From positions 1-35,692 of the forward strand of contig JAMPDP010000011.1 in the NCBI GenBank assembly GCA_023665605.1: a stretch of DNA of 35,692 bases, read 5' to 3'. The DNA is from Candidatus Amulumruptor caecigallinarius (GTDB lineage: Bacteria > Bacteroidota > Bacteroidia > Bacteroidales > Muribaculaceae). The notes beneath the pieces were generated by a model. The model had not been told where the DNA came from, did not search any database, and worked only from the letters and a program-made list of their open reading frames with translations. Position 1 is the stretch's first letter; every line of letters starts with the position of its first letter. A program made the translations under genes and the position numbers. Below, in pieces: positions 24,307 through 35,260 of this stretch.

Positions 24307-24478
24307 CATCGTCACTCAGAAACACACCTGACTGACAATATCAACCGGCCGCGTGGCGGCTACCGATATTAGGATAAGGATTAAGATTTTTAGGGTAAAA
24401 AAGATTGTTAGGATAAGAAAGTTAATGTGTTTTATGTTAGGTTTGTGCGAGGCGAGCCAGTGATGGTCAGCCAAGCCC

Positions 24479-24512
24479 CATGGCCGGGATCCGAATTCGG
24501 ATTCCGGCCATG
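24479..24512. repeat. 34-bp near-perfect palindrome
   Basis: Seventeen base pairs around a loopless centre (CCGAATTCGG), with a single G-T pair. It lies between convergent genes and downstream of the orphan promoter. No T-run follows on either strand. It could form a cruciform or an RNA hairpin. Confidence 0.8.
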
Positions 24513-24601
24513 AGCTTGATAGAAGGTGCCTTTGTGCGATGCAGTGTATAAGAGGTCGTATTTTAAACAACCTCTAAAGTCTGCGTGGCGAGCGTAGGTG
24601 C

Positions 24602-26863
24602 TCAACCTTTCATGGGGGCTACGCGCTGTGCCAGGCCATACATCCACAGGATGTCACCGGCCTCAAACTCAATCTCTTTGGATGGCGGCAGGTATTCCTC
24701 CCCGCGCTGCACGGCGATGAGAAGTGCCGAATACTTCTTGCCGATGCCGGCGCTGACCACGCTCTTGCCAATCAGAGGCGAGCTCGCCCGTAACTCCACA
24801 TTGAGCAGCCTCGTAGCGTCATCGGTGCTTTCCGTCGCTTCCTCCGAACCTCCATATTCAATGTCCGGGAGAGCGCGCTGGATGGCCTCCTCCGTGCCCA
24901 CTATCCCCAGGATGTCGCCCGGGAAGAGGCGCGTGTCGCCGGAGGGCACATACATCAGATGCGAACCCCGCTGGATGCTCATCAGGTTCAGCCGATACTT
25001 GTCGCGCAGACCGCTGTGGGCTATCTCCTTTCCCACAAACGGTGCCCCGTAGCCCAGTTTGGTGTAGGCCAGATGGTAGTTGCTCACAAGATTGTTGTTG
25101 ACACCGCTCCGCCGATTGTCACCTTCGTTGAGGTTGTAGAAAAACTTGCTCTCAATGATGCGTGTGCGTCGCGCAAGCTGCTTTGAGAACAGAAATATAA
25201 TGGCAAGGAACACCAGCAGCCCGGAGCCCCACCCAACCTTAGCTCCATAGATGTGGCTGATGGTATAGATGATGAAGCTAAGGGCGATAATGAAGCGGAA
25301 GATGCGCATCACCACAAGTGGCACATCGGCTCGTGCCGACGATGCCCTCAGCTGCTGCCACTCGCTGCGCTTGAACGAGGGCATGATCAGTGCAAGGATG
25401 AACGGTGCCATGGCCAAAATGGTCAGCACCGCACACAGCAGTTTACCCCAGCCCGGTATCAGAGACTCAAGCAGTGGCAGGGCGTAGTTGAGGCAGAGAA
25501 TGATGATGGCGATGATGACAATGGAGTAGAGTCCCACACGCCACAGGTAGCGCTTGAGCATGGTCATCCACAGTTCGCGGGCCTGATTGCCGGCTGCCCC
25601 TCGCACGCTGTAACGCTCCAGCAGGAAGCGCAACTTCTCGGGCAGGTGGGCGGCCACAAGCCGGTATGCCGGGTCGGCCATACGTATGAAGTAGGGGGTC
25701 GTGAATGTGGTGAGCACACTCACTGCTACCACAATGGGGTAGATGGTGGCATCAAGCACCCCCAGCGACATACCCAGCGACGCGATGATGAACGCGAACT
25801 CGCCAATCTGTGTCAGCGAGAACCCGCTCTCCATGGCTATCTTCAGCGGCTGACCCGTGATTAGCATACCGAAGGTGCCGAACACTATCATGCCCACAAT
25901 CACCGCTATTGACAAAATCAGTATCGGCCCCCAGTAATTAGCTATCACAGTGGGGTTTACCATCATGCCTACGGAAATGAAGAACACTGAGCCGAACAGG
26001 TCCTTGATAGGTTCGGTGACGCGCTCTATACGCTCGGCAAAGCTCGTCCCGGCAAGGATAGACCCGATCACAAACGCCCCGAGAGCAAGCGAGAAGCCGC
26101 AGGCCACCGAAAACACTGCCATGCCAAGACACAGTCCCATCGACACTATCAGCAGCGTCTCGTTAGAGAGCATCGGTCGAGCCTTGTTAAGCAGACTCGG
26201 CAGAAGGTACACTCCCACCAGGAACCACATCACAAGGAAGAACACCAGCTTGCCGACATTCATAAGCAGCTCGCCCCCCTCCACAGAGTTGTTCACGGCG
26301 ATGGACGACAGGAGCACCATCATCAACACTGCAAACAGGTCCTCGACAATCAGCACGGCTATAACCATAGATGTGAACTTGCGTTGGCGCAACCCCAGAT
26401 CCGTGAACGCCTTGATGATGATTGTGGTGGATGACATGGACATCATGCCACCTAAAAACAGAGCATTGATGAACGTGAATCCCATCAGACGCCCCACACA
26501 GTAACCCACGCCCATCATGCCGCAGACTATAATAAGAGCCGTCACCACCGCCGAGCCGCCCGCGTTCACCAACTTCTTGAAGCTGAACTCCAGACCAAGC
26601 GAGAACAGCAGCACGATGATGCCTATCTGCCCCCAGAACTCTATGTTGCTCTCGGTGGTAACTGAGGGCAGATATGTGAAATTGGGGCTCGCCAGAAAGC
26701 CGGCCACTATGTAGCCGAGCACCACCGGCTGTTTCAGCAGCTTGAATATTATTGTGGTCACCGCACCGAGAATCAGAATGAAGGCCAGATCGGTGATGAG
26801 GCCTTCGATGTTCATGCTTTCAGGTGCGGCTGTGGCCGTGAGTGTGATGAGTGTGCTCAGCAT
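24602..26863 (-). CDS. KefB-like cation:proton antiporter with two TrkA-C domains
   Basis: CPA2-family sodium/potassium:proton antiporter in the inner membrane, 753 aa. The N-terminal 400 residues form about 12 membrane segments (ILGAVTTIIFKLLKQPVVLGYIVAGFLA, SMSSTTIIIKAF, GFSLALGAFVIGSILAG), typical of the exchanger core. A second membrane block spans about 435-560. The tail holds two TrkA-C (RCK-C) ligand domains (about 590-660 and 680-750) without an RCK-N nucleotide domain. A later start at Met17 (26815) is possible. It is the last of four closely spaced minus-strand genes and follows the MgtC-like gene by 56 bp, which points to an ion or pH stress role. Confidence 0.9.
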   Translation of the reverse strand: MLSTLITLTATAAPESMNIEGLITDLAFILILGAVTTIIFKLLKQPVVLGYIVAGFLASPNFTYLPSVTTESNIEFWGQIGIIVLLFSLGLEFSFKKLVNAGGSAVVTALIIVCGMMGVGYCVGRLMGFTFINALFLGGMMSMSSTTIIIKAFTDLGLRQRKFTSMVIAVLIVEDLFAVLMMVLLSSIAVNNSVEGGELLMNVGKLVFFLVMWFLVGVYLLPSLLNKARPMLSNETLLIVSMGLCLGMAVFSVACGFSLALGAFVIGSILAGTSFAERIERVTEPIKDLFGSVFFISVGMMVNPTVIANYWGPILILSIAVIVGMIVFGTFGMLITGQPLKIAMESGFSLTQIGEFAFIIASLGMSLGVLDATIYPIVVAVSVLTTFTTPYFIRMADPAYRLVAAHLPEKLRFLLERYSVRGAAGNQARELWMTMLKRYLWRVGLYSIVIIAIIILCLNYALPLLESLIPGWGKLLCAVLTILAMAPFILALIMPSFKRSEWQQLRASSARADVPLVVMRIFRFIIALSFIIYTISHIYGAKVGWGSGLLVFLAIIFLFSKQLARRTRIIESKFFYNLNEGDNRRSGVNNNLVSNYHLAYTKLGYGAPFVGKEIAHSGLRDKYRLNLMSIQRGSHLMYVPSGDTRLFPGDILGIVGTEEAIQRALPDIEYGGSEEATESTDDATRLLNVELRASSPLIGKSVVSAGIGKKYSALLIAVQRGEEYLPPSKEIEFEAGDILWMYGLAQRVAPMKG

Positions 26864-26919
26864 TGGTGAGTGGTTATGAGTGGCGTTTGCGCCGAGTTTG
26901 GTAGAGGTGGTTCAACGCC

Positions 26920-27642
26920 TCAGAAGCCTGGTTGGTTGGAGATGGACACCGATGAGGTAGGGTAGATGTTGCTGATGCGTTGGAGCAGCTCCGCATAGTC
27001 CACGCTCTCATGCACCAGTATCACAAGATTGAGGCGCGTCTCGTTAGCGTCATAGTCATATTCTATATACATATTGACCACATGCCCTTCGCTGCGCTCC
27101 ATACACGTGCGGTAAGGTGAGAAGTCCTTCACAATCTCCGGCAGACGCAGGCGCACGGTGCGGCTGTAGCTACCCATGTTGACGCGGTGCTCTATATTCT
27201 CCAGCAGAATCAATATGAACAGTATCATCACCGTGGCTATCATTGACACCACGTAGAGGCCGCATCCCACGGCAAGGCCTATCATCGCCACCATCCATAT
27301 TCCGGCAGCCGTAGTCAGCCCGCGCACGGACCCTTTCATCTGTATGATGGCACCTGCGCCAAGAAAACCGATGCCGCTCACCACCTGCGCCGCTATGCGA
27401 GTCGGGTCGCCGTGGATGTCGCCCATAAGCTCCTGTGGCACCCAGATGGACACGAGCATCGCCAGCGTGGCTCCCATCGAGATGAGCGCAAAGGTGCGTA
27501 TGCCCGCTATCTGACCCTTGCGCTTCCGCTCCATGCCCACAAGGCACCCGAGCACCATGCTCAGCATCAGCCTCACCACGCAGCCGCTCAGTGTCAGCTG
27601 TGTGCTCACGCAGTCAGCTATCAGTTCGTTCAGATATTCCAC
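26920..27642 (-). CDS. MgtC/SapB family membrane protein
   Basis: Inner-membrane protein of 240 aa. The N-terminal 145 residues carry about five membrane segments and the MgtC signature (MLGCLVGMERKRKGQIAGIRT, then GFLGAGAI). The C-terminal 95 residues form a small soluble ACT-like domain (VNMYIEYDYDANETRLNLVI). MgtC proteins are linked to magnesium limitation, ATP synthase control and acid stress in other bacteria; the role in Bacteroidales is not established. It lies 48 bp after the coiled-coil gene and 56 bp before the antiporter gene, so cotranscription is likely. Confidence 0.9.
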   Translation of the reverse strand: MEYLNELIADCVSTQLTLSGCVVRLMLSMVLGCLVGMERKRKGQIAGIRTFALISMGATLAMLVSIWVPQELMGDIHGDPTRIAAQVVSGIGFLGAGAIIQMKGSVRGLTTAAGIWMVAMIGLAVGCGLYVVSMIATVMILFILILLENIEHRVNMGSYSRTVRLRLPEIVKDFSPYRTCMERSEGHVVNMYIEYDYDANETRLNLVILVHESVDYAELLQRISNIYPTSSVSISNQPGF

Positions 27643-27690
27643 TGTAAGCCGTTATTCGATATGCTTATTATTATATTGGCGCACAGTCTC

Positions 27691-28596
27691 TTACTTCTGC
27701 ATTGTGAAGTGGCGGGAGCACAGCCGGTAGCCGTCGGTGAACAGCTCCACTGTATAGTCGCCGGGGTTGAGAGCCGTGTTCACGTCCCAGTATATCTTGA
27801 TGCCGGCAAGCTCCTCGCCCGCATACTCCACTGTCTTCTTGGCCGTGCAAGCCACGGAGCCTCCCTCGAAGGCAAAGCTGCCTGCGTTGCCCAGCAGCGA
27901 CCCCTCGGGGCCGGTGAGCCGCAGGTAGATGGTCTTCGCTCCTACGGGCGTAGAGTTGTTCTGCGGGATGGTGAATGTCACCATCAGCTGGCGTGCTTTC
28001 GTAATGTTTTTCTCAGTCTTGCCGTTCTTCTTTAGCGCCGTCAGGCTCACACCGGTGACGTTGAGCTTCTCTGCCAGGGTCATGCGCTCCGACAGCTTCT
28101 CGGCACGCTGGCTCTCGGTGTTGACGCGCGCGGTGAGCTCCTGGTTCTGGGTCTTGATTTCGGCATTCTCCTGCTTGAGGCCGGCATTTTCCCGGTTGAG
28201 CGAGTCAATTTGTGCTATATAGTGACGAAGAAGCCCCTTGAGGGTACCTATCTCATCCTGAAGTTTCTTGATCTTCTCAGCCGAGAGGTTCTTCTCCTGC
28301 TTGAGCTGTCGGCGTAGCTCCTCCACCTTGCTCTTGGCTGCGGTGTATTTGGCCAGAATTGAGTCGTTGGCCAGCTTTATAGCCTGATTCTCATATTGCT
28401 GGAACTCAGCGTTGATGGCTGCATATTCATTGTCGAGCTGCAGCTGCTCGTTGGCAAGCTGGAGCTGTTCGGTGGCGGCCTTGGAGTCATTCAGCTCCTC
28501 GCGGAGAGATGACACCTTGATGACGGCTATCACTACGGCGGCGATCAGGAGCACGCCTACGGCTATGCCCGCTATCATCAGTGGGGTTTTCTTCAT
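27691..28596 (-). CDS. membrane-anchored coiled-coil protein, function unknown
   Basis: Protein of 301 aa. Residues 8-28 form one membrane helix (MIAGIAVGVLLIAAVVIAVIK). A long coiled coil, probably periplasmic, follows at about 30-185 (heptads such as QLQLANEQLQLDNE and LNRENAGLKQENAEIK). The C-terminal 110 residues are a beta-rich domain (KARQLMVTFTIPQNN, KTIYLRLTGPEG, NPGDYTVELF) that looks like a small beta-sandwich found on many Bacteroidetes proteins. No catalytic motif is visible. It lies 40 bp after the lipoprotein gene and before the MgtC-like gene in the same direction. Confidence 0.8.
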   Translation of the reverse strand: MKKTPLMIAGIAVGVLLIAAVVIAVIKVSSLREELNDSKAATEQLQLANEQLQLDNEYAAINAEFQQYENQAIKLANDSILAKYTAAKSKVEELRRQLKQEKNLSAEKIKKLQDEIGTLKGLLRHYIAQIDSLNRENAGLKQENAEIKTQNQELTARVNTESQRAEKLSERMTLAEKLNVTGVSLTALKKNGKTEKNITKARQLMVTFTIPQNNSTPVGAKTIYLRLTGPEGSLLGNAGSFAFEGGSVACTAKKTVEYAGEELAGIKIYWDVNTALNPGDYTVELFTDGYRLCSRHFTMQK

Positions 28597-28636
28597 GTCT
28601 GCCTCAGGATGGGAAGTGGGGATGAATGGTCTATGG

Positions 28637-29314
28637 TCAGTAATACACTATCTTGCGGCGGTCCACGCTGTAACGTATCGTCGGGATGGAGTCGCCGCGC
28701 GTTGAGGTAGTCCACACGGTCAGCCTCTCCGTCCAGTTGCCGTGGCTGTCATAGCGACGGTAGATGTTGGTGGCCGATGTGTCATATTTGGGGTCGGATG
28801 AGTGGCTCTGCTGACCTATGATGTTGCCGAAACGGTCGGTAACAACCACGGTGAGGAGCCCCTTGCCATGCACGCGCATCACGTTAGTGTGAGGAAATTC
28901 GTATGCCAAGGTGTCTCGCAGAAACCCCGGATGAATGGTGCGGTAGTTGGGGTGACGGTCTTCCCAACGGGTAATGCGCCCCTGCTCGTCACGGCGCAGA
29001 CGCTCATCTTTCTTTGTGACATAGCCACCGTTGGCATCGAAGTAAGCCACGGTTTCGAGCACGTTGCTGCTCGTGGTGTCTGGCTCGAGCTTGCCGTCGG
29101 TCTCCATGAGGTCATAATACGTGACGCGGCGCGACGACTTCACCGGCCCCACAAGCTCGTAGTGCTTAAGGTCGGCGGTTGACACCTGCGAGGATGCAAG
29201 CGTGACAGGGTCAAAGTCCGTGTCCTCGTCGGTCACGTCGGTATCACTGGCTCCTCCGGAGCAGGCCCCGACCAGCAACGACAGCAGCGGTAGCAGTAAA
29301 CGGGTCATTTTCAT
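28637..29314 (-). CDS. hypothetical lipoprotein with YD/RHS-like repeats
   Basis: Predicted lipoprotein of 225 aa, with Cys18 in LLVGACSGG and an Asp/Thr-rich linker to about residue 45. The rest has repeating patterns such as YELVGPVKS, RRDEQGRITRWED and YRRYDSHGNWTERL, resembling the RHS/YD-type beta strands of Bacteroidetes outer-surface lipoproteins. No function can be assigned. It is the first gene of the four-gene minus-strand unit. The -7 element ends only 5 nt before the first ATG, so translation may start on a leaderless transcript or at the second Met (codon 3). Confidence 0.78.
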   Translation of the reverse strand: MKMTRLLLPLLSLLVGACSGGASDTDVTDEDTDFDPVTLASSQVSTADLKHYELVGPVKSSRRVTYYDLMETDGKLEPDTTSSNVLETVAYFDANGGYVTKKDERLRRDEQGRITRWEDRHPNYRTIHPGFLRDTLAYEFPHTNVMRVHGKGLLTVVVTDRFGNIIGQQSHSSDPKYDTSATNIYRRYDSHGNWTERLTVWTTSTRGDSIPTIRYSVDRRKIVYY

Positions 29315-29318
29315 GCTG

Positions 29319-29349
29319 CAAAATTACTCATTTCCCGCCGTTTCACCAA
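29319..29349 (-). promoter_or_regulatory. promoter of the lipoprotein-MgtC-KefB unit
   Basis: On the minus strand: TTG (29347-29349), a 20-nt spacer, then TAATTTTG (29319-29326), 4 nt from the ATG. Confidence 0.7.
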
Positions 29350-29417
29350 CTCACACTCCTATACCGGTATGAGTAGCAGTATCAAATCATTACATCTGTA
29401 CCCCCATCACCATGGCT

Positions 29418-30260
29418 TCAGAAACCCACCGTGTCCGGATCGAGGCCCGACTGCCCCGTGGCCGCCATGCTGTCAATGGCTTGCATCTGCTCTGCTGTCA
29501 GCTCGAAGTCAAACACGTCAAGGTTCTCACGGATGCGTGACGGCGTCACGGATTTGGGCAGGGGAAGCCATCCATGCTGGAGCTCCCAGCGGAGGCACAC
29601 TTGCGCGGTGCTCTTGTCATGCGCCTCGGCTATGGCAAGTACTGTCGGGTCGGAGAGCACGCGACCGCGCCCTAACGGAGACCAGGCTTCTATCTGTATA
29701 CCCATCTCCCGGCAATAGGTCACGCAATCATGCTGCATCCAGCCGGGGTGCAGCTCAATCTGGTTAACCATCGGGGCCAGCTCCACGCTGTCGATGAGCG
29801 GCTTAAGGTGGTGGGGCAAGAAGTTGCTCACGCCTATGGCTCTCACTCGCCCTTCGCTGTAAAGCCGCTCCATTGCTTGCCACGTCCGCGTGTTTATCAG
29901 TTCCCAATCCTCAAACTGATGTGCCGTAGCCGGCCAGTGTATCAGGTAGAGGTCAAGGTAGTCGAGTCCCAGATCGGCGAGTGATTTGTCAAACGCACGC
30001 AGGGTGGTGTCGTAGCCGCGTTCTGTGTTCCACACCTTGCTGGTCACAAATATCTCATCGCGGGGGATGCCGCTTTCGGCAATGCCGCGCCCCACGCTTT
30101 TCTCATTGTCATAGGCTGCGGCGGTGTCAATGTGTCGGTAGCCGCTCCTCAGTGCGCACTTCACGGCCTCTGTTGCCACGTCACCATCCGGAGCCTGCCA
30201 GGTCCCGAAGCCGATGCTGGGTATCTTCACACCGTTGCTCAGGGTGTACTCGTGTGTCAT
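29418..30260 (-). CDS. aldo/keto reductase
   Basis: NADPH-dependent oxidoreductase of the AKR superfamily, close to 2,5-diketo-gluconate reductases, 280 aa from the start at 30260 (MTHEYTLSNGVKIPSIGFGTW); the upstream open frame lacks family similarity. The catalytic tetrad is visible: Asp and Tyr in HIDTAAAYDNE, Lys in VTSKVWN and His in YLIHWP. The cofactor region contains PKSVTPSRIREN. The physiological substrate is unknown. It stands alone, between the lipoprotein unit and the mutase operon, on the same strand as both. Confidence 0.93.
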   Translation of the reverse strand: MTHEYTLSNGVKIPSIGFGTWQAPDGDVATEAVKCALRSGYRHIDTAAAYDNEKSVGRGIAESGIPRDEIFVTSKVWNTERGYDTTLRAFDKSLADLGLDYLDLYLIHWPATAHQFEDWELINTRTWQAMERLYSEGRVRAIGVSNFLPHHLKPLIDSVELAPMVNQIELHPGWMQHDCVTYCREMGIQIEAWSPLGRGRVLSDPTVLAIAEAHDKSTAQVCLRWELQHGWLPLPKSVTPSRIRENLDVFDFELTAEQMQAIDSMAATGQSGLDPDTVGF

Positions 30261-30380
30261 ATCGTAAAGTTTCAGATTATTCAAGCTATATATAATAAGG
30301 TGTATCACTCTTATAACGCTTTGAGGCGCACGGTTGGTTGAATGGCCCACCGGAAATTAGGCTAAAAATCAGCATAACAG

Positions 30381-30414
30381 CAGCGGGGGGCACCGTTGCC
30401 GGCACTCCCCGCTG
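30381..30414 (-). terminator. hairpin ending the methylmalonyl-CoA mutase operon
   Basis: An 8-bp stem CAGCGGGG/CCCCGCTG extended by a G-T and a G-C pair, 30 bp after the mutB stop. On the minus strand ATTTTTAG occurs some 10 nt later. Confidence 0.6.
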
Positions 30415-30444
30415 TGGGATGTAGTGTGTGTGAGAAGTCGTTGT

Positions 30445-32583
<2,139 letters not shown>

Positions 32584-32634
32584 CTATGTTGTCTGTACTG
32601 TTCGTGTATAGAGTGTGGGGGAGTGGGGGAGGGG

Positions 32635-34479
32635 TTACTTGAGCAGACGCTCGTTGAAGTCGCGCAGCGTCTCGAGAACGTTGCAGCGTACGTGGATGTA
32701 ATCCTTGATACCCTCGGCCTGAAGCTGCTCCATGCAGGCAGGTGCGCCGGCTACCACAAACTCGGCGCGACCGTCCAGATACTTGTAGGCCTTCGGTGCC
32801 AGCTCGGCATACTCGTCGTCGCTGGAGCAGAGCACCACCACGTCGGCTTCCTTGGCGAGCGCGGCATCCACGCCGGCCTCCACGCTGTCGAAGCCCAGAT
32901 TGTCGATGATCTCGTAGCCGGCGCAGCCGAAGAAGTTCGTTGAGAACTGGGCGCGCGCAAGCCTCATGGCGAGGTTGCCGATGGTGAGCATGAACACCTT
33001 GGGGCGCTTGGTAGCAGCCTCCGTGGCAAGGCGCAGCGTCTCGAAGTCGCTCGCGGCGCGGGCTTTGTTGAGGCCGCCTTCACCCATGCTCTCGCCGTCA
33101 TGGTGACAGCCGCATGAGCACTCGCCCTTGCTGATCTTGGATGCGGCGGTCTCGTTGATGTTCGGGTACTGGTTGGTGCCAAGCAGTATCTCCTTGCGGC
33201 GGGCCACATCTGTGTGGCGCTTGGCGTTGCTCTCGTTCACAGCTTTCTGCACTTCGCCCTCATTGGCAGCCTTCAGGAAGCCGCCGGTATCCTCAACGCT
33301 GATGAACAGCTTCCAGGCCTGCTCGGCGATGGCCACGGTCAGGTGCTCCACATAGTAGCTGCCCCCGGCAGGATCCACCACCTTGTCCAGATGGCTCTCC
33401 TCCTTGAGCAGGAACTGCTGGTTGCGCGCTATGCGCTCCGAGAAGTCATCGGGAGTCTGGTACGGGGTGTCAAACGGCGTTGACGTGATCGACTCTACTC
33501 CGGCCAGTGCGGCTGACATCGCCTCGGTCTGGCTGCGCAGCAGGTTGACGTGCGCGTCATAGATGGTCTGGTTGAACTTCGAGGTCGTGGCGTGGACGTG
33601 CATCTTCGCGCTCTCCTTGGTAGCACCCTCATACTGCATCACTATCTGTGACCACAGCATACGCCCCGCGCGGAACTTGGCAAGCTCCATGAAGTAGTTG
33701 GAGCTGATGCCCATATTGAACTTGATGCGTCCGGCTACCTCAGCGGCGTTGACACCCGCATCAGTGAGCAGCGTCATCCACATCGCGCCCCATGACAGTG
33801 CGTAGCCCAACTCCTGATAGATGTAGGCTCCGGCATCCGACAGCATATCGGAGTTTACCGACAGCACCTTCAGCGCGGGAACATCCTTCGCCACCTCAAG
33901 CAGTTCCTTGGCGATGGCAGTGATGTCACCGGGAAATGCCGTGCCATGGTTCAACGCTCGCCGCAGCGGGTTGAAGTTCACACTGCCGCGGAACTCCTTC
34001 TCGGCCCCGGCCTCCTTCACGGCGGCGACAAGAGCCTTGGCTACCTCCACGGCCTTCCGCGGGCAGCAGGTCAGGTTTACCTCCACGGCCTTCAGGTCTA
34101 CGCCATTAAGAAGCGTCTTTACATCTGCGGCATCCTCTACCTTCAGACCCAGAGAGGTCACACCCTTGGTCAGAACATCCAGTGCCTTCGCGTTTGCAGA
34201 CTCGGCGCTCTCGGCGATTATCTCCTGGCGGGTCAGCCAGTCATTGCTGGCCACGATACCCCTCACATAAGGATACTCCCCGGGGAGGCTGTCGGTTGTC
34301 TTAAGGTCTGCGATGTCCTCCGCCCTGTACATCGGCTGGACATTGAAGCCCTCATTGGTGCGCCACACCAGCTTCTTGTCGAAGGGTGCGCCCTTGAGGT
34401 CTGCCTCCACCTTCGCCTTCCACTCCTCTGTCGAAACCGGAGGGAACTGGTCGAAAAGTTTCTCTTTGCTTTCTGCCAT
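32635..34479 (-). CDS. mutA: methylmalonyl-CoA mutase, small subunit
   Basis: Non-catalytic partner of the mutase heterodimer, 614 aa. The barrel half is recognisable (PGEYPYVRGIVASNDWLTRQE, AGRMLWSQIV, DPAGGSYYVEHLT). The C-terminal Rossmann-like domain keeps the fold, but the B12 motif is lost: FMLTIGNLAMRLARAQF stands where DxHxxG would be, as expected for this subunit. The linker before it, at about 450-460, has an unusual Cys/His-rich stretch CSCGCHHDG. It is the first gene of the operon, with a long leader of about 180 nt. Confidence 0.95.
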   Translation of the reverse strand: MAESKEKLFDQFPPVSTEEWKAKVEADLKGAPFDKKLVWRTNEGFNVQPMYRAEDIADLKTTDSLPGEYPYVRGIVASNDWLTRQEIIAESAESANAKALDVLTKGVTSLGLKVEDAADVKTLLNGVDLKAVEVNLTCCPRKAVEVAKALVAAVKEAGAEKEFRGSVNFNPLRRALNHGTAFPGDITAIAKELLEVAKDVPALKVLSVNSDMLSDAGAYIYQELGYALSWGAMWMTLLTDAGVNAAEVAGRIKFNMGISSNYFMELAKFRAGRMLWSQIVMQYEGATKESAKMHVHATTSKFNQTIYDAHVNLLRSQTEAMSAALAGVESITSTPFDTPYQTPDDFSERIARNQQFLLKEESHLDKVVDPAGGSYYVEHLTVAIAEQAWKLFISVEDTGGFLKAANEGEVQKAVNESNAKRHTDVARRKEILLGTNQYPNINETAASKISKGECSCGCHHDGESMGEGGLNKARAASDFETLRLATEAATKRPKVFMLTIGNLAMRLARAQFSTNFFGCAGYEIIDNLGFDSVEAGVDAALAKEADVVVLCSSDDEYAELAPKAYKYLDGRAEFVVAGAPACMEQLQAEGIKDYIHVRCNVLETLRDFNERLLK

Positions 34480-34661
34480 GATTTGTTACAATGTGTGTTT
34501 TCTTTAGTCCATGCAGTCCGCCAACCTCGCGGTGCGGCGGCCCATCGTGACATTCCTAATTGGTGTATATTGTTGAATTATAATTCATCATCCCTTGCAG
34601 CATACGCCACAAGCCAAAGCCGGCGGCAGCTCCTCCGAGCCACAAGCCGCTTTCATACCCG

Positions 34662-34692
34662 CAAAATTAATAAACTTTCCCCGCCAAATCAA
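34662..34692 (-). promoter_or_regulatory. promoter of the mutase operon
   Basis: On the minus strand: TTG (34690-34692), a 20-nt spacer, then TAATTTTG (34662-34669). The leader to the mutA ATG is about 180 nt; I see no known riboswitch in it. Confidence 0.7.
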
Positions 34693-34778
34693 GCCCCCAC
34701 ACCATATTATATAACATAAACCCGCCTCCCTCCCTCCTCCACCACCAAACTGAGTCTAACTGAAAGCGAGAGGGCATT

Positions 34779-34789
34779 CCCCCCCCCCC
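34779..34789. repeat. homopolymer of 11 C
   Basis: An uninterrupted C11 run in noncoding DNA just before the tandem repeat. Its length may vary between cells or be a sequencing error. Confidence 0.7.
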
Positions 34790-34795
34790 GGAGGA

Positions 34796-35256
34796 GGATG
34801 TTGCACCCCCATCAGCTTGTAGGGATGCACCGTGGTGCATCCGACGCAATAATCTGTAAATCAGCAGATACGCCACGTTGCATCACTACAAATTGACGGA
34901 AATTGCCGGTTTTGCCCCCCCGATTTACATCCCCACAAAAATGGCGTCCGCAGGACGCTGATTTACCGTAGCCCCGGAAGCCGTAGCGAAGCGAAGGCAT
35001 CCGGGGCTACAAGCACCCCCACAAGGGAGGGTGTTGCACCCGTCGGCTTGTAGGGATGCACCGTGGTGCATCCAACGCAATAATCTGTAAATCAGCGGAT
35101 ACACCACGGCGCATCCCTACAAATTGACGGAAATTGCCGGTTCTGCAACACCCCCGATTTACATCCCCACAAAAATGGCGTCCGCAGGACGCCGATTTAT
35201 CGTAGCCCCGGAAGCCGTAGCGAAGCGAAGGCATCCGGGGTTACAAGCACCCCCAC
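34796..35256. repeat. 231-bp tandem repeat, two copies, with hairpins
   Basis: Unit 1 begins near 34796 and unit 2 near 35029; the shared landmark GCTTGTAGGGATGC occurs at 34815 and 35046. Each unit contains an inverted repeat with GGATGCACC-GT-GGTGCATCC, a GCGTCC-GCA-GGACGC hairpin and a GTAGCCCCGG / CCGGGG(C or T)TAC hairpin. In unit 2 the outer inverted repeat has arms at 35048-35068 and 35102-35122 (20 of 21 positions pair). No gene lies in it. Confidence 0.85.
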
Positions 35257-35260
35257 CTAA

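Noticed and set aside
24479-24512. cloning-vector linker, because BamHI- and EcoRI-like sites are adjacent
   Set aside because: The symmetry extends well past the two sites into GGCCATG and no vector sequence surrounds it, so a natural palindrome is more likely.
34480-34661. cobalamin riboswitch in the long mutA leader
   Set aside because: I see no B12-box-like core or the expected multi-helix layout in this stretch. The enzyme uses B12 but the leader gives no support.
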